Shown in pieces: positions 1 to 9,064 of a stretch of DNA of 64,000 bases. Numbering within the stretch: the first letter of the stretch is position 1; every line of letters begins with the position of its first letter. The DNA comes from Pelagicoccus sp. SDUM812002 (GTDB lineage Bacteria; Verrucomicrobiota; Verrucomicrobiia; Opitutales; Opitutaceae). The position numbers were made by a program, and so were the translations under genes. The stretch lies in the NCBI RefSeq assembly GCF_031127835.1, contig NZ_JARXHX010000005.1, positions 186,001 through 250,000 of the forward strand. The letters are read 5' to 3'. The notes below the pieces were generated by a model that saw only the letters and a list, made by a program, of their open reading frames with translations, had not been told where the DNA came from and ran no database searches.

Positions 1-1
1 C

Positions 2-3000
2 GCTGAAAAGTGCCTTGATCTAGAGAGAGGTTCTGCATTGCTGGCCCTACGTTCTCCTATCGAAGAGGGGCCGATTGCCTGTAATGTAGTCGTCACCAAG
101 CTCGGCGAAGTGAGCCGTCTTTGGAATCTCGAGCCGATCTGGAGGGATCAGATCGAATCGAATGGTTCCGCCTTAAGTCTGGAGAGGGCCTTGCACGCTA
201 CTGCGGATGCAGTGATCTGCGTGAGCGGTCGAAACGACGAAGGAACCGATCGGGACTTCGTTGTCCGTTTCGCGAATCGGGCTGCTGAACTGTTTCTCGG
301 AGCTGGGGAAGGACAAGCCGCCGGACGTCAGCTTCAAAGCGTATTTCCATTTTTTAGCGATCTCGATCTCGACGCCCATTTCGAGGAGGCTTTGGAGGGT
401 GCCCCCTCGGTTTTTCAGAAGTCGGTCTTCAGCGCTGAGGGAGTAAGCACCGAGCTTTCTGTATCGATATTTTCGTCACAGGATGGCGATTTCGTGATTT
501 GCATGCGTGACGTGACGGAGGAAGTTCGCGTACAGAGCAAGCTCGAGAAGAGCACTCACGAGCTAGACCGTCTTTCGAACCAAGTCCCTGGAGTTTATTT
601 CCATCTTTCGATGGATGAATCAGGCACGCCAAGTTTCCCTTACATCAGCGAGAAGGTTCAGGAGCTTCTCGGCGTGGAAGCAGCGGCTGTGATGGAGGAT
701 GCTTCTGTTGCGATGGGCGCAGTCTGCATAGAAGATCTTGAACGTGTTTATGAGTCGCTCGCGGTTTCGAGCCAGCACTTGGCTCCGCTCCACATCGAGT
801 ATCGTGTCAATACCCCATCAGGTCGCCAAAAGTGGGTTGCCACTAAAGCGGTACCTGAAAAGCGCTTTGGCAAAAATGTGGTTTGGTATGGGATTTTTGA
901 GGACATCACGATGCGCAAGGAGTCGGAGGAGAGGCTTCGTATGGTATCGGCCGCGGTTGAGGCATCGAGTGACTTCGTCCTCATGGTCGATCGAAACGGA
1001 GAGGCTCTCTACCGAAACAACTCGTTCGTAAACATAGTCGGTTACCAAACCATAGACGTTCTCAATGGTAAGGGAGGCGTAAAGTCCCTCTTCGGCGAAA
1101 AGCATGTCTACGACAAGATTCTGCAGGAGACTCTAGAGTACGGTCACTGGCAGGGCGACGTCCAGGTCATGACAGAGTCGGGCCGCCAGCTTGATATTTA
1201 TTTCCGCTCCGTTTCGGTGAAGGATGAGAAAGGTCGCGTTTCCGCTTTGGTGGTGACAGGTACCGACGTCACGCACAACAAGCGTCGACAGAATCTTCTC
1301 AAGCGCTACAATTCTGTCCTCAAGGCGCAGAGTGAAGCTGCGACTGACGGTATCCTCGTAGTCAACGAACGCGGTATCGTATCCAACTTTAACCGACGTT
1401 TCTGCAAGATCTGGGGCTTGTCCACGAACTTGATGGATGTTGGCCGCCCGGAAAAGATCTGGAGCGTCGCCTCGAAGCAAGTCGATGATTCGGAATCCTT
1501 TTTCGAGCGTGCGATGATGATTTCGGGCAACGAGAGCGAAACCTTCAAAGATATCCTGGAATTCGCCGACGGACGCACCTTCGAGCGAACTTCGATCCCT
1601 ATTTCTTCTCCACTTGGCGAATCCTACGGACGGGTTTGGTTCTTCCACGAAGTGACCGAGCAAAAGCGCTCCGAGGAGAGACTCCGCGCCACGATGCGTG
1701 AAGCTGAAGAGGCGAATCGGGCGAAGAGTTTCTTTTTGGCGAATATGTCGCACGAAATCCGCACGCCGATGAATGGTATTATCGGTATGACCGGCCTTTT
1801 GGCGGAGACTGCCCTTGAAAATGAGCAGCAGGACTATGTGGATACGATTCGTGCTAGTAGCGAAGCTTTGCTCGTGGTGATTAACGATATCCTCGACTTC
1901 TCTAAAATCGAGTCGGGTAAGCTTGAGCTAGAGAACATCATGTTCGATTTGCGCGACACGATCGAGGAAGCGATTGATACTTTGGCGATCCAGGCGACGG
2001 AGAAGGGGCTCGATATATCCTACGTATTCGGGAAGGACATACCAGGATCATTGTTGGGCGATCCAACCCGTTTGCGACAAGTGATCGTAAACCTTATTGG
2101 CAACGCCGTTAAATTTACTGCCAAGGGTGGTGTTGTGGTACGTGTAGAACCGTTTCACGTGAAGGACGACGATGTCATCCTTCACTTCCAAGTCACGGAT
2201 ACTGGAATTGGTATTCCCGCAGATCGGATCGATCGACTTTTTGGATCTTTTAGCCAGGTAGATGCTTCGACGACTCGTAAGTACGGGGGCACTGGGCTTG
2301 GTCTCGCAATCAGTAAGAATCTTGCCGAATTGATGGGTGGTTCTATGTGGGTCGAAAGTGACGAGGGGGTGGGCTCGACTTTCCATTTTACGGTCTCTTT
2401 CAACCGCGCGTCTTTTAGCTTCGACATTGGGAGCGCTCGTGTCCCCAGCTTATTGGCGGGTCGTAAGGCGATCGTGCTCGATCATCATGGCTTCAGTTGC
2501 GAAGCACTGACCAGTCAGCTCGAAGTTTTCGGAGTGGAGGTTTTCTCGGGTGCGAAGATCGACGATTTTGAGGCGCTCGCTGTGAGGGCTCCCGCGGCGG
2601 AGGTTGTTTTTGTAGAGTCAGGCCTCGGTGGTTTTGAGTATCAGGAACTGAAGGATAGGATTCGCGGTGGTTTGGGTAATGATAAACTGACTGTAGTTTT
2701 CACAGGACGCCTGGGGGGGATGCACCTGGGAGAGAACGCTGACGCTAACACCTTGTCATTGCTAAAGCCTTACAAACTAGAGAACGTTAAGTCTCGAATG
2801 TTGGAAGCAGGGGGTAGAGCAGCTCCCCGCGTCAAGAAGGTTTCCAACGATGGAACAAAGTTTGGCGAGCAGATGCCACTCAGCATTTTGCTAGCAGAGG
2901 ATAACGCGATCAATCAGAAGGTGGCTATCCGGCTTTTCAAAAAGATGGGATACGACATCGGAGTCGCCCAAAATGGTGTGGAAGCGGTGAATATGATTGG

Positions 3001-3286
3001 CGAAAACGAATACGATCTCGTTTTCATGGATATCCAGATGCCGGAAATGGACGGTCTCGAAGCGACGCGAGAGATCATCAAGCGCTGGGGCGAGAAGCGT
3101 CCGAGAATTATCGCTCTCACTGCGAATGCGATGCGTGAAGACCGTGAGAATTGCTTTGGCGCCGGCATGGATGGTTACTTGACCAAGCCTTTTAAGCCAG
3201 ACGACCTAAAGGAAATAATTTCGAAAACGTATCGTCATCTCAAGGAAGAGAGTGGTGACGCGTCGAGTGTGAGACCTTTGCTTTAA
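2..3286 (+). CDS. Hybrid sensor histidine kinase with four PAS domains and C-terminal receiver (5' partial)
   Basis: Sensory kinase that should autophosphorylate on His and pass phosphate to its own receiver. The frame is open to the first base, so the true start probably lies upstream; the first usable codon is a TTG at 38 with no ribosome site. Counting from that TTG: four PAS/PAC units at about 50-165, 170-295, 297-415 and 420-545; a HisKA domain with the phospho-acceptor His near 572 in MSHEIRTPMNG; a HATPase domain with an N box (NLIGNAVKF) and G boxes (DTGIGI, GGTGLGLAI). A degenerate receiver-like stretch follows at about 820-930, then a good receiver with the acceptor Asp near 998 in FMDIQMPEMDG. 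No membrane segment is visible in the part present, so the sensed signal may be cytoplasmic. Its stop overlaps the stop of the convergent glycosyltransferase. The family assignment is secure; the ligand is unknown. Confidence 0.95.
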   Translation, partial: AEKCLDLERGSALLALRSPIEEGPIACNVVVTKLGEVSRLWNLEPIWRDQIESNGSALSLERALHATADAVICVSGRNDEGTDRDFVVRFANRAAELFLGAGEGQAAGRQLQSVFPFFSDLDLDAHFEEALEGAPSVFQKSVFSAEGVSTELSVSIFSSQDGDFVICMRDVTEEVRVQSKLEKSTHELDRLSNQVPGVYFHLSMDESGTPSFPYISEKVQELLGVEAAAVMEDASVAMGAVCIEDLERVYESLAVSSQHLAPLHIEYRVNTPSGRQKWVATKAVPEKRFGKNVVWYGIFEDITMRKESEERLRMVSAAVEASSDFVLMVDRNGEALYRNNSFVNIVGYQTIDVLNGKGGVKSLFGEKHVYDKILQETLEYGHWQGDVQVMTESGRQLDIYFRSVSVKDEKGRVSALVVTGTDVTHNKRRQNLLKRYNSVLKAQSEAATDGILVVNERGIVSNFNRRFCKIWGLSTNLMDVGRPEKIWSVASKQVDDSESFFERAMMISGNESETFKDILEFADGRTFERTSIPISSPLGESYGRVWFFHEVTEQKRSEERLRATMREAEEANRAKSFFLANMSHEIRTPMNGIIGMTGLLAETALENEQQDYVDTIRASSEALLVVINDILDFSKIESGKLELENIMFDLRDTIEEAIDTLAIQATEKGLDISYVFGKDIPGSLLGDPTRLRQVIVNLIGNAVKFTAKGGVVVRVEPFHVKDDDVILHFQVTDTGIGIPADRIDRLFGSFSQVDASTTRKYGGTGLGLAISKNLAELMGGSMWVESDEGVGSTFHFTVSFNRASFSFDIGSARVPSLLAGRKAIVLDHHGFSCEALTSQLEVFGVEVFSGAKIDDFEALAVRAPAAEVVFVESGLGGFEYQELKDRIRGGLGNDKLTVVFTGRLGGMHLGENADANTLSLLKPYKLENVKSRMLEAGGRAAPRVKKVSNDGTKFGEQMPLSILLAEDNAINQKVAIRLFKKMGYDIGVAQNGVEAVNMIGENEYDLVFMDIQMPEMDGLEATREIIKRWGEKRPRIIALTANAMREDRENCFGAGMDGYLTKPFKPDDLKEIISKTYRHLKEESGDASSVRPLL

Positions 3287-4419
3287 CCGTTAATCGTTTG
3301 CTCGAGGATTCCCTCGAAACGATTTACGATGGGCTGCCAGTCAAAAGTCGGCGAGTATGCAGCTGCTGCATTGCCTAACTGCCTGCGTAGGGTGTCGTTG
3401 GTTGCGATTTCCAGCGAGTGTTTCAGGAAGCTGTCGTCGTCTTGAAGATCAGCGACTAACCCGTTTTGGCCGTGTTGGACGTGTTGCCCCGGAGAGGCGT
3501 AGTCGAATCCCACCAGCGCATTTCCGCAAGCCATCGCCTCGGTAGCGACGTTGCCGTAGGTCTCCGTTTTGCTAGGATAGAGAAAGGCATCGGCGGATGC
3601 GTAGTGTCTTGCTAGCTCCTCTCGATTTTCGAGGGGGATTGAGCCCGGGAAAATCGCATAGGGAAAGTCGCGTTTCAGCTTTTTGTCGAGTGGACCGCTG
3701 CCTACAATGACGAAGCGAGCATCGGGACGACTGTAGCGAATAAGTGAATACGCTTTGTTGAGAAGCTCATAGTTTTTCTCCGCTGCCAATCGGCTGACAT
3801 GGATGACCACCGGAGCATTTGTTTCCGCGCCCCACCTTTTTCGGAGGTTTTCGTCGCGCGCTTGCTGATTGAAGACCTTCAGGTTTACTCCGCGTCCGAA
3901 GACGTTCATGTTCTTGAAACCCTCCCCAGCCAGTTCATCTGCCAATTCGCGAGTGGGGGCCATGGTACAGCGCGTTTGATTGTGTATCCAGCGTAGGAAT
4001 GCGAGAACAATGCGGGTCGCGAATCGCGCATTGTAGTGCTCGCTGTAACTATGGAAATTGGTGTGGAAGGTGGAGGTTGTGGGAATTCCCAAAACCTTGG
4101 CGGCTCGAATAGCGGAGAGGCCGAGTGGCCCCTCGGTCGCTACGTGGACAATGTCGGGTGGCGAAGCTTGCCACGCGTGAATTAGGCGGTTGCGTGACGG
4201 AAGTCCGAAGCGGAGATCCGGATAGCGAGGGATCGGAAGTCCAAATACGCTGATCGTTTCGGAGCTGGCCTTGGGTTCGCCTGATTCTTGGGCTTGCAAC
4301 GGTCGTACGACTTGAACGCGATGCCCTTTTTCGCGCAACCCGCTGACGAGCTGGCTTAGAGTCATTGCGACTCCATTGATTTCGGGAGGGTACGTTTCGG
4401 TGACAAGCGCTAGTTTCAC
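3283..4419 (-). CDS. GT4-family glycosyltransferase (mannosyltransferase-like)
   Basis: Retaining GT-B glycosyltransferase of family 4, 378 residues, the usual length. The N-terminus has the Rossmann start of the MgtA/GDP-mannose alpha-mannosyltransferase group (VTETYPPEINGVAMTLSQLV). The C-terminal half has the nucleotide-sugar segment HVSRLAAEKNYELL and the acidic EAMACGNALVGFD motif. It is probably cytoplasmic and adds a hexose to a lipid or glycan acceptor; donor and acceptor cannot be read from sequence. It is the last gene on the minus strand after the dipeptidase, across a 106-base gap with a small hairpin, so co-transcription with the amino-acid operon is possible but not shown. Its TAA overlaps the TAA of the convergent kinase by two bases. 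Confidence 0.9.
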   Translation of the reverse strand: MKLALVTETYPPEINGVAMTLSQLVSGLREKGHRVQVVRPLQAQESGEPKASSETISVFGLPIPRYPDLRFGLPSRNRLIHAWQASPPDIVHVATEGPLGLSAIRAAKVLGIPTTSTFHTNFHSYSEHYNARFATRIVLAFLRWIHNQTRCTMAPTRELADELAGEGFKNMNVFGRGVNLKVFNQQARDENLRKRWGAETNAPVVIHVSRLAAEKNYELLNKAYSLIRYSRPDARFVIVGSGPLDKKLKRDFPYAIFPGSIPLENREELARHYASADAFLYPSKTETYGNVATEAMACGNALVGFDYASPGQHVQHGQNGLVADLQDDDSFLKHSLEIATNDTLRRQLGNAAAAYSPTFDWQPIVNRFEGILEQTING

Positions 4420-4428
4420 GATGCGTTT

Positions 4429-4446
4429 CGTGCCCGATAGGGCACG
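4429..4446 (-). other. Small perfect hairpin between dipeptidase and GT4 gene
   Basis: Seven-base-pair stem CGTGCCC/GGGCACG with loop GATA, sitting just upstream of the GT4 start codon on the minus strand. No T tract follows it, so it is not a classic intrinsic terminator. It could stabilise the operon mRNA 3' end or influence translation of the next gene. Structure seen directly; role unknown. Confidence 0.3.
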
Positions 4447-4525
4447 GATACGCTTGAGCTAGAGCAGGTCTTTGGCGATTGAAATCTGAAAGTTGTAACG
4501 ATCTGGTGACATGGTCTCCTCTCCC

Positions 4526-5806
4526 TTAGCCTTCGGAATCCTCCTCCTCTTGTAAACTGGCTGAGTAGTCGATGGAGGCTTGCAGGACGCGCATCGCGTT
4601 GGCTCCCCAAAACATTTCGAGGTCCTCTTCCGTGTAGCCTCTGCGAAGCATCTCGATGGTTACTGGCATCATCTGCCCGATATCCATGGAGTTTTCGACT
4701 CCTCCACCTCCGTCAAAGTCGCCGCTGAGTCCAAGGTGCTCGATTCCCATGACCTCCACCATATGGTCGATATGGTCTACAACTGCGGAAACTGTCGAAA
4801 GTTGCTTTGGGAATTTCTTTTGCAAATCGATATACTTTTCGGTGGCTACGATTTGCTCAGCTTCGCTGAGCTCTCGGCCGCTGCGGTACTGTTCGAACCA
4901 AGCCCTCATGGCTTTGGAACGCTCCTCGTCAGGTTCGACATCCATCATGTAGGCGCTGAACATGTTCATCTGCACCACTCCGTCGCGAGCAGCGATTTCC
5001 TTGAGGAGCGCGTCGTTGAGGTTGCGCGGATGGGGATAGCAGGCGTAGCAACCGCTGTGCGAGGCGAGCACCGGAGTCTTGGAAAACTCTAGAATGTCCC
5101 AGGTTGTTTTGTCCGACGAGTGCGAGATGTCGACCATGATGCCGAGACGGTTACATTCTTCGATCGCGGCGCGGCCGAGGTCGGAGAGTCCCATATGCAG
5201 GTTCCCTTCTGGATCCGTAGAGGAGTCAGCCAGATCGTTGTTCTTGCTGTGGGTGACTCCGAAATAGCGTACACCTTTGTCGTAGTAGTCTTTTAGCAGG
5301 TCGAGGTTTCGACCTATTGTATAGCCATTCTCGATACCGAGAAAGACGACGCGTTTACCCTCGTTCCTGATTGCGTATGCCTCTTCAGGGGTGGTGGCGA
5401 TGGCGGCAAGGGTGGGGTGATCCTCGACAACCTTATGGATCAGATCCGCAATTTCGAAACCCGACGCGATAGCGTCCTTGCGAGCTTCATGCGTGAGCGG
5501 TCCTTGGCCAACATAGACCACGAAAAAACCGCCGTCTATCCCACCTTTCTCCATCCGCGGAAAATCTACTTGGCTAGCGTGCTCGTGCCAGCGGTGTTCC
5601 TCAGAGATGTTGAAGCCCGGTCGCTTCAACACGATGGGCACGTCCATGTGCGTATCTAAAGTGAGGCAATTCTCGTGTATTTTCCGTGCTAGCTCTTCCA
5701 GTTTGGCCTCGCTCCAGTCGGTACGCGGCGTTCTCTCTGGCTTGTCGGCGAAAAGGCTCGTGGCAGCTAGGCCAACGAGGAAAAGGGCGAATATTGTATT
5801 TTTCAT
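4526..5806 (-). CDS. Membrane dipeptidase (peptidase M19, renal dipeptidase family), exported
   Basis: Zinc dipeptidase that splits dipeptides, classically including Cys-Gly and some with D-residues. The 426-residue protein starts with a Sec signal peptide (FALFLVGLAATSLFA, cleavage near residue 20), so it acts in the periplasm or at the outer surface. M19 metal ligands are visible: H53 and D55 in DTHMD, the Glu in GIENGY, and the His residues in DISHSS and LASHS. It lies 18 bases after the gamma-glutamyltransferase gene and ends the amino-acid operon. GGT followed by dipeptidase is the textbook pair for periplasmic breakdown of glutathione and other gamma-glutamyl peptides, so here it probably frees amino acids for the upstream oxidase and aminotransferases. 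Family call is strong; the substrate is inferred. Confidence 0.93.
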   Translation of the reverse strand: MKNTIFALFLVGLAATSLFADKPERTPRTDWSEAKLEELARKIHENCLTLDTHMDVPIVLKRPGFNISEEHRWHEHASQVDFPRMEKGGIDGGFFVVYVGQGPLTHEARKDAIASGFEIADLIHKVVEDHPTLAAIATTPEEAYAIRNEGKRVVFLGIENGYTIGRNLDLLKDYYDKGVRYFGVTHSKNNDLADSSTDPEGNLHMGLSDLGRAAIEECNRLGIMVDISHSSDKTTWDILEFSKTPVLASHSGCYACYPHPRNLNDALLKEIAARDGVVQMNMFSAYMMDVEPDEERSKAMRAWFEQYRSGRELSEAEQIVATEKYIDLQKKFPKQLSTVSAVVDHIDHMVEVMGIEHLGLSGDFDGGGGVENSMDIGQMMPVTIEMLRRGYTEEDLEMFWGANAMRVLQASIDYSASLQEEEDSEG

Positions 5807-5824
5807 CGTCTTGTCTCTGTGAGG

Positions 5825-7546
5825 CTAAAAGCCAGTAGCGAAAGTGTCAGGGCGACGAGGGTCAGCCGCACCGTAGAATATATCATCTTGCAGGGAAACG
5901 GAATTCGCGGTGCCCATCGCGCCGCCTACCTTGACGTCGTAGCCCATCTCCTCGAGCAGGGCCTGGGTGTCCACGCTGATTCCTCGCTCCATTCCAAGAA
6001 TGTCCGGCAGCCATTGATGGTGTATGCGAGAAGCGGATACGGCCTCGGAGAGGTTCATTCCATGCTCGAGAACGTTGAGGATAACTTGTAGGCTCACGGT
6101 GATTATTTGACTGCCTCCGCGACTTCCTGTGAGAAGGAATGGCTTTCCGTCTTTTAGCACGATTGTCGGCGACATGGAGCTAAGCATACGTTTTTCCGAT
6201 TCGATCGAATTGAACTCTCCTCCGATGAGTCCGTAGGCATTGGGAACACCGGGCTTGGAGGAAAAGTCGTCCATTTCGTTATTGAGAAAGAAACCGGTGC
6301 CGGGAGGCATGATCTTGGAACCGAAGGTGAAGTTTATCGTGTAAGTGTTGGCGACCGCATTGCCCTTGTTGTCGATCACCGTGAAGTTCGTAGTGTCTAG
6401 ACCTTCGTGAATCGCTTCGCCCGGTAGGATCTCGACGCTGGGGGTCGCCTTCTCGGTGTTCATGCGGGAGCGAATGTCAGCGGCATATTCCTTTGAGGTC
6501 AGCCAATCTACCGGAATGGGATTGAAGTCGCTATCGCCGAGATGCTTGGAACGATCTGCGTAAGCGAACTTCATGGCTTCAGCCATGAGATGGATCGTCT
6601 TGGCGCTGTTGTGGCCGCTTTCTTTCAGGTCGAAGGGTTCGAGAATGTTCAATATCTGTACGATATGCACGCCGCCGGAACTGGGTGGAGGCATGGATAC
6701 GATTTCGTAGCCTTTATAGCTGCCCCGTACTGGCATTCTCACTACAGCTTCGTAGCCTTCCAAATCGTCCATAGTAATGAGTCCTCCGTTTGCCTCCATG
6801 TCTTTGACGATCAAGTCTGCGATCGGGCCTTTGTAGAACGCGTCTGGCCCTTGCTCGGAAATGAGTTTCAAAGACTCCGCGAGCAAGGGTAGGGTAATGA
6901 CGTGTCCGGGCGGGTGGGGAACTCCATCTTCGTCATAGAAGTCCTTCATCGCGTGCGGAGCATGTTTTTCCACTCGGGCTTTTCCGGTCTTCAAAGATTG
7001 ATACAAATCTTCATTCACGGGAAATCCATTTTCTGCCAGATCGATTGCGGGCGCGATTGCGTCGGCGAGGGAAATCGTACCGTACTTTTCAAGGGCGAGG
7101 GCGAATCCAGCAACCGTGCCTGGTACGCCGGCAGAGAGGTGGCTGTAGCGGGAAACCTCCTTGTCCACCTCGCCGGATTCGTCGAGAAACATATCGCGTG
7201 TAGCGGCGAGCGGAGCTTTTTCACGATAGTCAATGGCTACCGATGTATTCGTATCCGCAGAGTGGATCATCATGAACCCACCTCCACCAATGTTGCCGGC
7301 TTGCGGAGTGGTGACCGCCATCGCAAAGCCTAACGTCACAGCAGCGTCGATGGCGTTTCCTCCGTTTTTAAGGACTAGGAGGGCGGCTTCGCTGGCGAGT
7401 TTTTCGCGACTTGAAACCATCCCATTTAGGGCGGATTCGGGATGGGAAGTCGAAACGCTGTTGTAGATCGGCGGCTCAGGTGCAGCAAAAAGTGATGCGG
7501 CGAGTCCGATGGCACCGATTATGGCGACACATGAATGAGTAGACAT
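5825..7546 (-). CDS. ggt: Gamma-glutamyltransferase, exported (self-processing Ntn hydrolase)
   Basis: Cleaves gamma-glutamyl bonds or transfers the glutamyl group. I start it at the ATG at 7546, giving 573 residues that open with a signal peptide (SCVAIIGAIGLAASLFA). The longer open frame runs into the aldehyde dehydrogenase and has no merit. The small-subunit nucleophile is probably T385 in LDTTNFT; most relatives have TTH where this has TTN. Downstream are family motifs GTGFFLNNEMDDF, KRMLSSMSPT and TGSRGGSQI. The gene follows the aldehyde dehydrogenase by 56 bases and precedes the dipeptidase by 18. Its start codon sits inside the shared AAAAAGATGTCTA element although the gene is internal to the operon, so that element is unlikely to be a promoter. 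Periplasmic location and a peptide-feeding role are inferred. Confidence 0.94.
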   Translation of the reverse strand: MSTHSCVAIIGAIGLAASLFAAPEPPIYNSVSTSHPESALNGMVSSREKLASEAALLVLKNGGNAIDAAVTLGFAMAVTTPQAGNIGGGGFMMIHSADTNTSVAIDYREKAPLAATRDMFLDESGEVDKEVSRYSHLSAGVPGTVAGFALALEKYGTISLADAIAPAIDLAENGFPVNEDLYQSLKTGKARVEKHAPHAMKDFYDEDGVPHPPGHVITLPLLAESLKLISEQGPDAFYKGPIADLIVKDMEANGGLITMDDLEGYEAVVRMPVRGSYKGYEIVSMPPPSSGGVHIVQILNILEPFDLKESGHNSAKTIHLMAEAMKFAYADRSKHLGDSDFNPIPVDWLTSKEYAADIRSRMNTEKATPSVEILPGEAIHEGLDTTNFTVIDNKGNAVANTYTINFTFGSKIMPPGTGFFLNNEMDDFSSKPGVPNAYGLIGGEFNSIESEKRMLSSMSPTIVLKDGKPFLLTGSRGGSQIITVSLQVILNVLEHGMNLSEAVSASRIHHQWLPDILGMERGISVDTQALLEEMGYDVKVGGAMGTANSVSLQDDIFYGAADPRRPDTFATGF

Positions 7547-7552
7547 CTTTTT
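7540..7552 (-). promoter_or_regulatory. Shared start-region element, copy at ggt
   Basis: Minus-strand AAAAAGATGTCTA; its ATG is the ggt start codon. No Shine-Dalgarno site is visible. This copy lies inside an operon, which argues for a translational or RNA-level role. Confidence 0.6.
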
Positions 7553-7602
7553 AGGTTGAGTTGGCGTTGGCGAGGTTAGGCGTTGGGACGAGAACGATGA
7601 AG

Positions 7603-9015
7603 TTATTCGAAAATGTTTACGACTTGTGACTCGCACATTTCTGCAAGTCCCCATTGGCCCAGCTCGCGGCCAAGGCCGGAGTGCTTGAATCCCCCAAAAG
7701 GAGCGGACGCTTTGGCTCGTCGATGGCCATTTACTCCGACGCGACCGCATTCGAGCTTGGATGCAATTTCGTATCCGATGCTTGGATTCGAAGTCCAGAC
7801 GGATGCGGATAGTCCGTAGTTTGTGGCATTGGACCAATCGATGGCATCGTCTATTGTACGGTAGGGCACTACTGGCAAGACGGGGCCAAATTGCTCCTCG
7901 AGCACCAGAGGATGGTCCGTTCGGATGTTGGATACGATAGCGGGAGAAAAGAAATAGCCGTGCTCTGGAAGCGGATGAGGGCTACGGGAAACAGTAGCGC
8001 CCTCGTCGATTGCTCCCTGAAGCATTTCTACGAGTCGGTCGCGGGAGTACTCAGTGGTCAAGGGGCCTATTCGAACTCCGGGTTCATGTCCTGGGCCGAT
8101 CAGGTAATCGCTCATCCGTGTGGTAAGTGCGGATATGAGTTCTTGATAAAGCGACTCGTGGACATAGATTCGCTTTATCGCGCTACAGACCTGCCCTGCA
8201 TTTCTCCAGGCAGATTCAAGCAGGCTGCTTGCGATTTTCCTTGGATCGCAGTCAGGGAGTAGGATCGCGGGATCGTTCCCACCGAGTTCCAATGTCACAG
8301 ACTTCAGTTCGGCTGCAGCATCTGCGAGGATCGCTTGTCCGGTGGGGATTGAGCCTGTAACAGAGATCTTTCTGATCTCGGGGTGGCGGGCGATTTGCTC
8401 ACCGAGACTTTTGTCCCCTGACAGCGTATTCAGAATGCCCGCCGGTAGTAGGTCCTTGAGAATACGGCCCAACAGAAGGGCGGATAGAGGAGCGATTGGG
8501 GATGGCTTGAGGATGACCGCGTTTCCTGCGAGCAGAGCTGGGGCAAGCTTCACGGCGGCTGTACCGATGGGGAAGTTCCACGGCGTTATCAGTCCGACAA
8601 TTCCGAACGGTCGATTGAGAAGCAGCGTCCGGTTGCTGTCCCCGTTCGTGAGGTCTTGGCTAGGGACCTCCATTTCGGAGTAGGATTCGAAAACCTCCGC
8701 GGCGTAGGAGACTTCGCTACGCGCTTCAGCGATTGGCTTTCCCTGTTCGAGGGTTATTAGTTTGGCGATGTCCTCCTGCCGACGCGTGATCGCGTGTGAA
8801 CAGGCTAGCAAGGCACCGCGGCGGTTTCTCTCCGACTGGACCCATTGCAGCTGGGCTCGCTTGGAGAACGTTACTGCGGCCGCTAGTTCAGGAGCTCCAC
8901 AGAGTGGAGCGGTGGAAAAAGGACAGCCGGTGGCAGGATTGATGACTTCGAATCGCTCTTCTGTATCTTGAGTACGACCACCTATGGTGGCCATGCTGAG
9001 TAGCGATTTTGGCAT
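7603..9015 (-). CDS. NAD(P)-dependent aldehyde dehydrogenase
   Basis: Oxidises an aldehyde to its acid in the cytoplasm; there is no signal peptide. Family marks are TPWNFPIG for cofactor binding, the general-base Glu in TLELGGNDPAI and the catalytic Cys in NAGQVCSAIKR. About 470 residues is normal. It most resembles the succinate-semialdehyde/aminoaldehyde branch, but the substrate cannot be read. I chose the ATG at 9015, preceded by GGAGAGGA with a long spacer. An ATG at 9099 would overlap the RidA gene, and one at 8994 gives a more typical N-terminus, so the start is uncertain. It lies between the RidA gene (about 49 bases) and ggt (56 bases). It may deal with aldehydes from amine oxidation or keto-acid decarboxylation. 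It is the only clearly cytoplasmic enzyme of this operon. Confidence 0.92.
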   Translation of the reverse strand: MPKSLLSMATIGGRTQDTEERFEVINPATGCPFSTAPLCGAPELAAAVTFSKRAQLQWVQSERNRRGALLACSHAITRRQEDIAKLITLEQGKPIAEARSEVSYAAEVFESYSEMEVPSQDLTNGDSNRTLLLNRPFGIVGLITPWNFPIGTAAVKLAPALLAGNAVILKPSPIAPLSALLLGRILKDLLPAGILNTLSGDKSLGEQIARHPEIRKISVTGSIPTGQAILADAAAELKSVTLELGGNDPAILLPDCDPRKIASSLLESAWRNAGQVCSAIKRIYVHESLYQELISALTTRMSDYLIGPGHEPGVRIGPLTTEYSRDRLVEMLQGAIDEGATVSRSPHPLPEHGYFFSPAIVSNIRTDHPLVLEEQFGPVLPVVPYRTIDDAIDWSNATNYGLSASVWTSNPSIGYEIASKLECGRVGVNGHRRAKASAPFGGFKHSGLGRELGQWGLAEMCESQVVNIFE

Positions 9016-9064
9016 CTCTGAGTTTAAATCCTCTCCTGACTGTCGGGCTTCGAGCGTCGGCACA

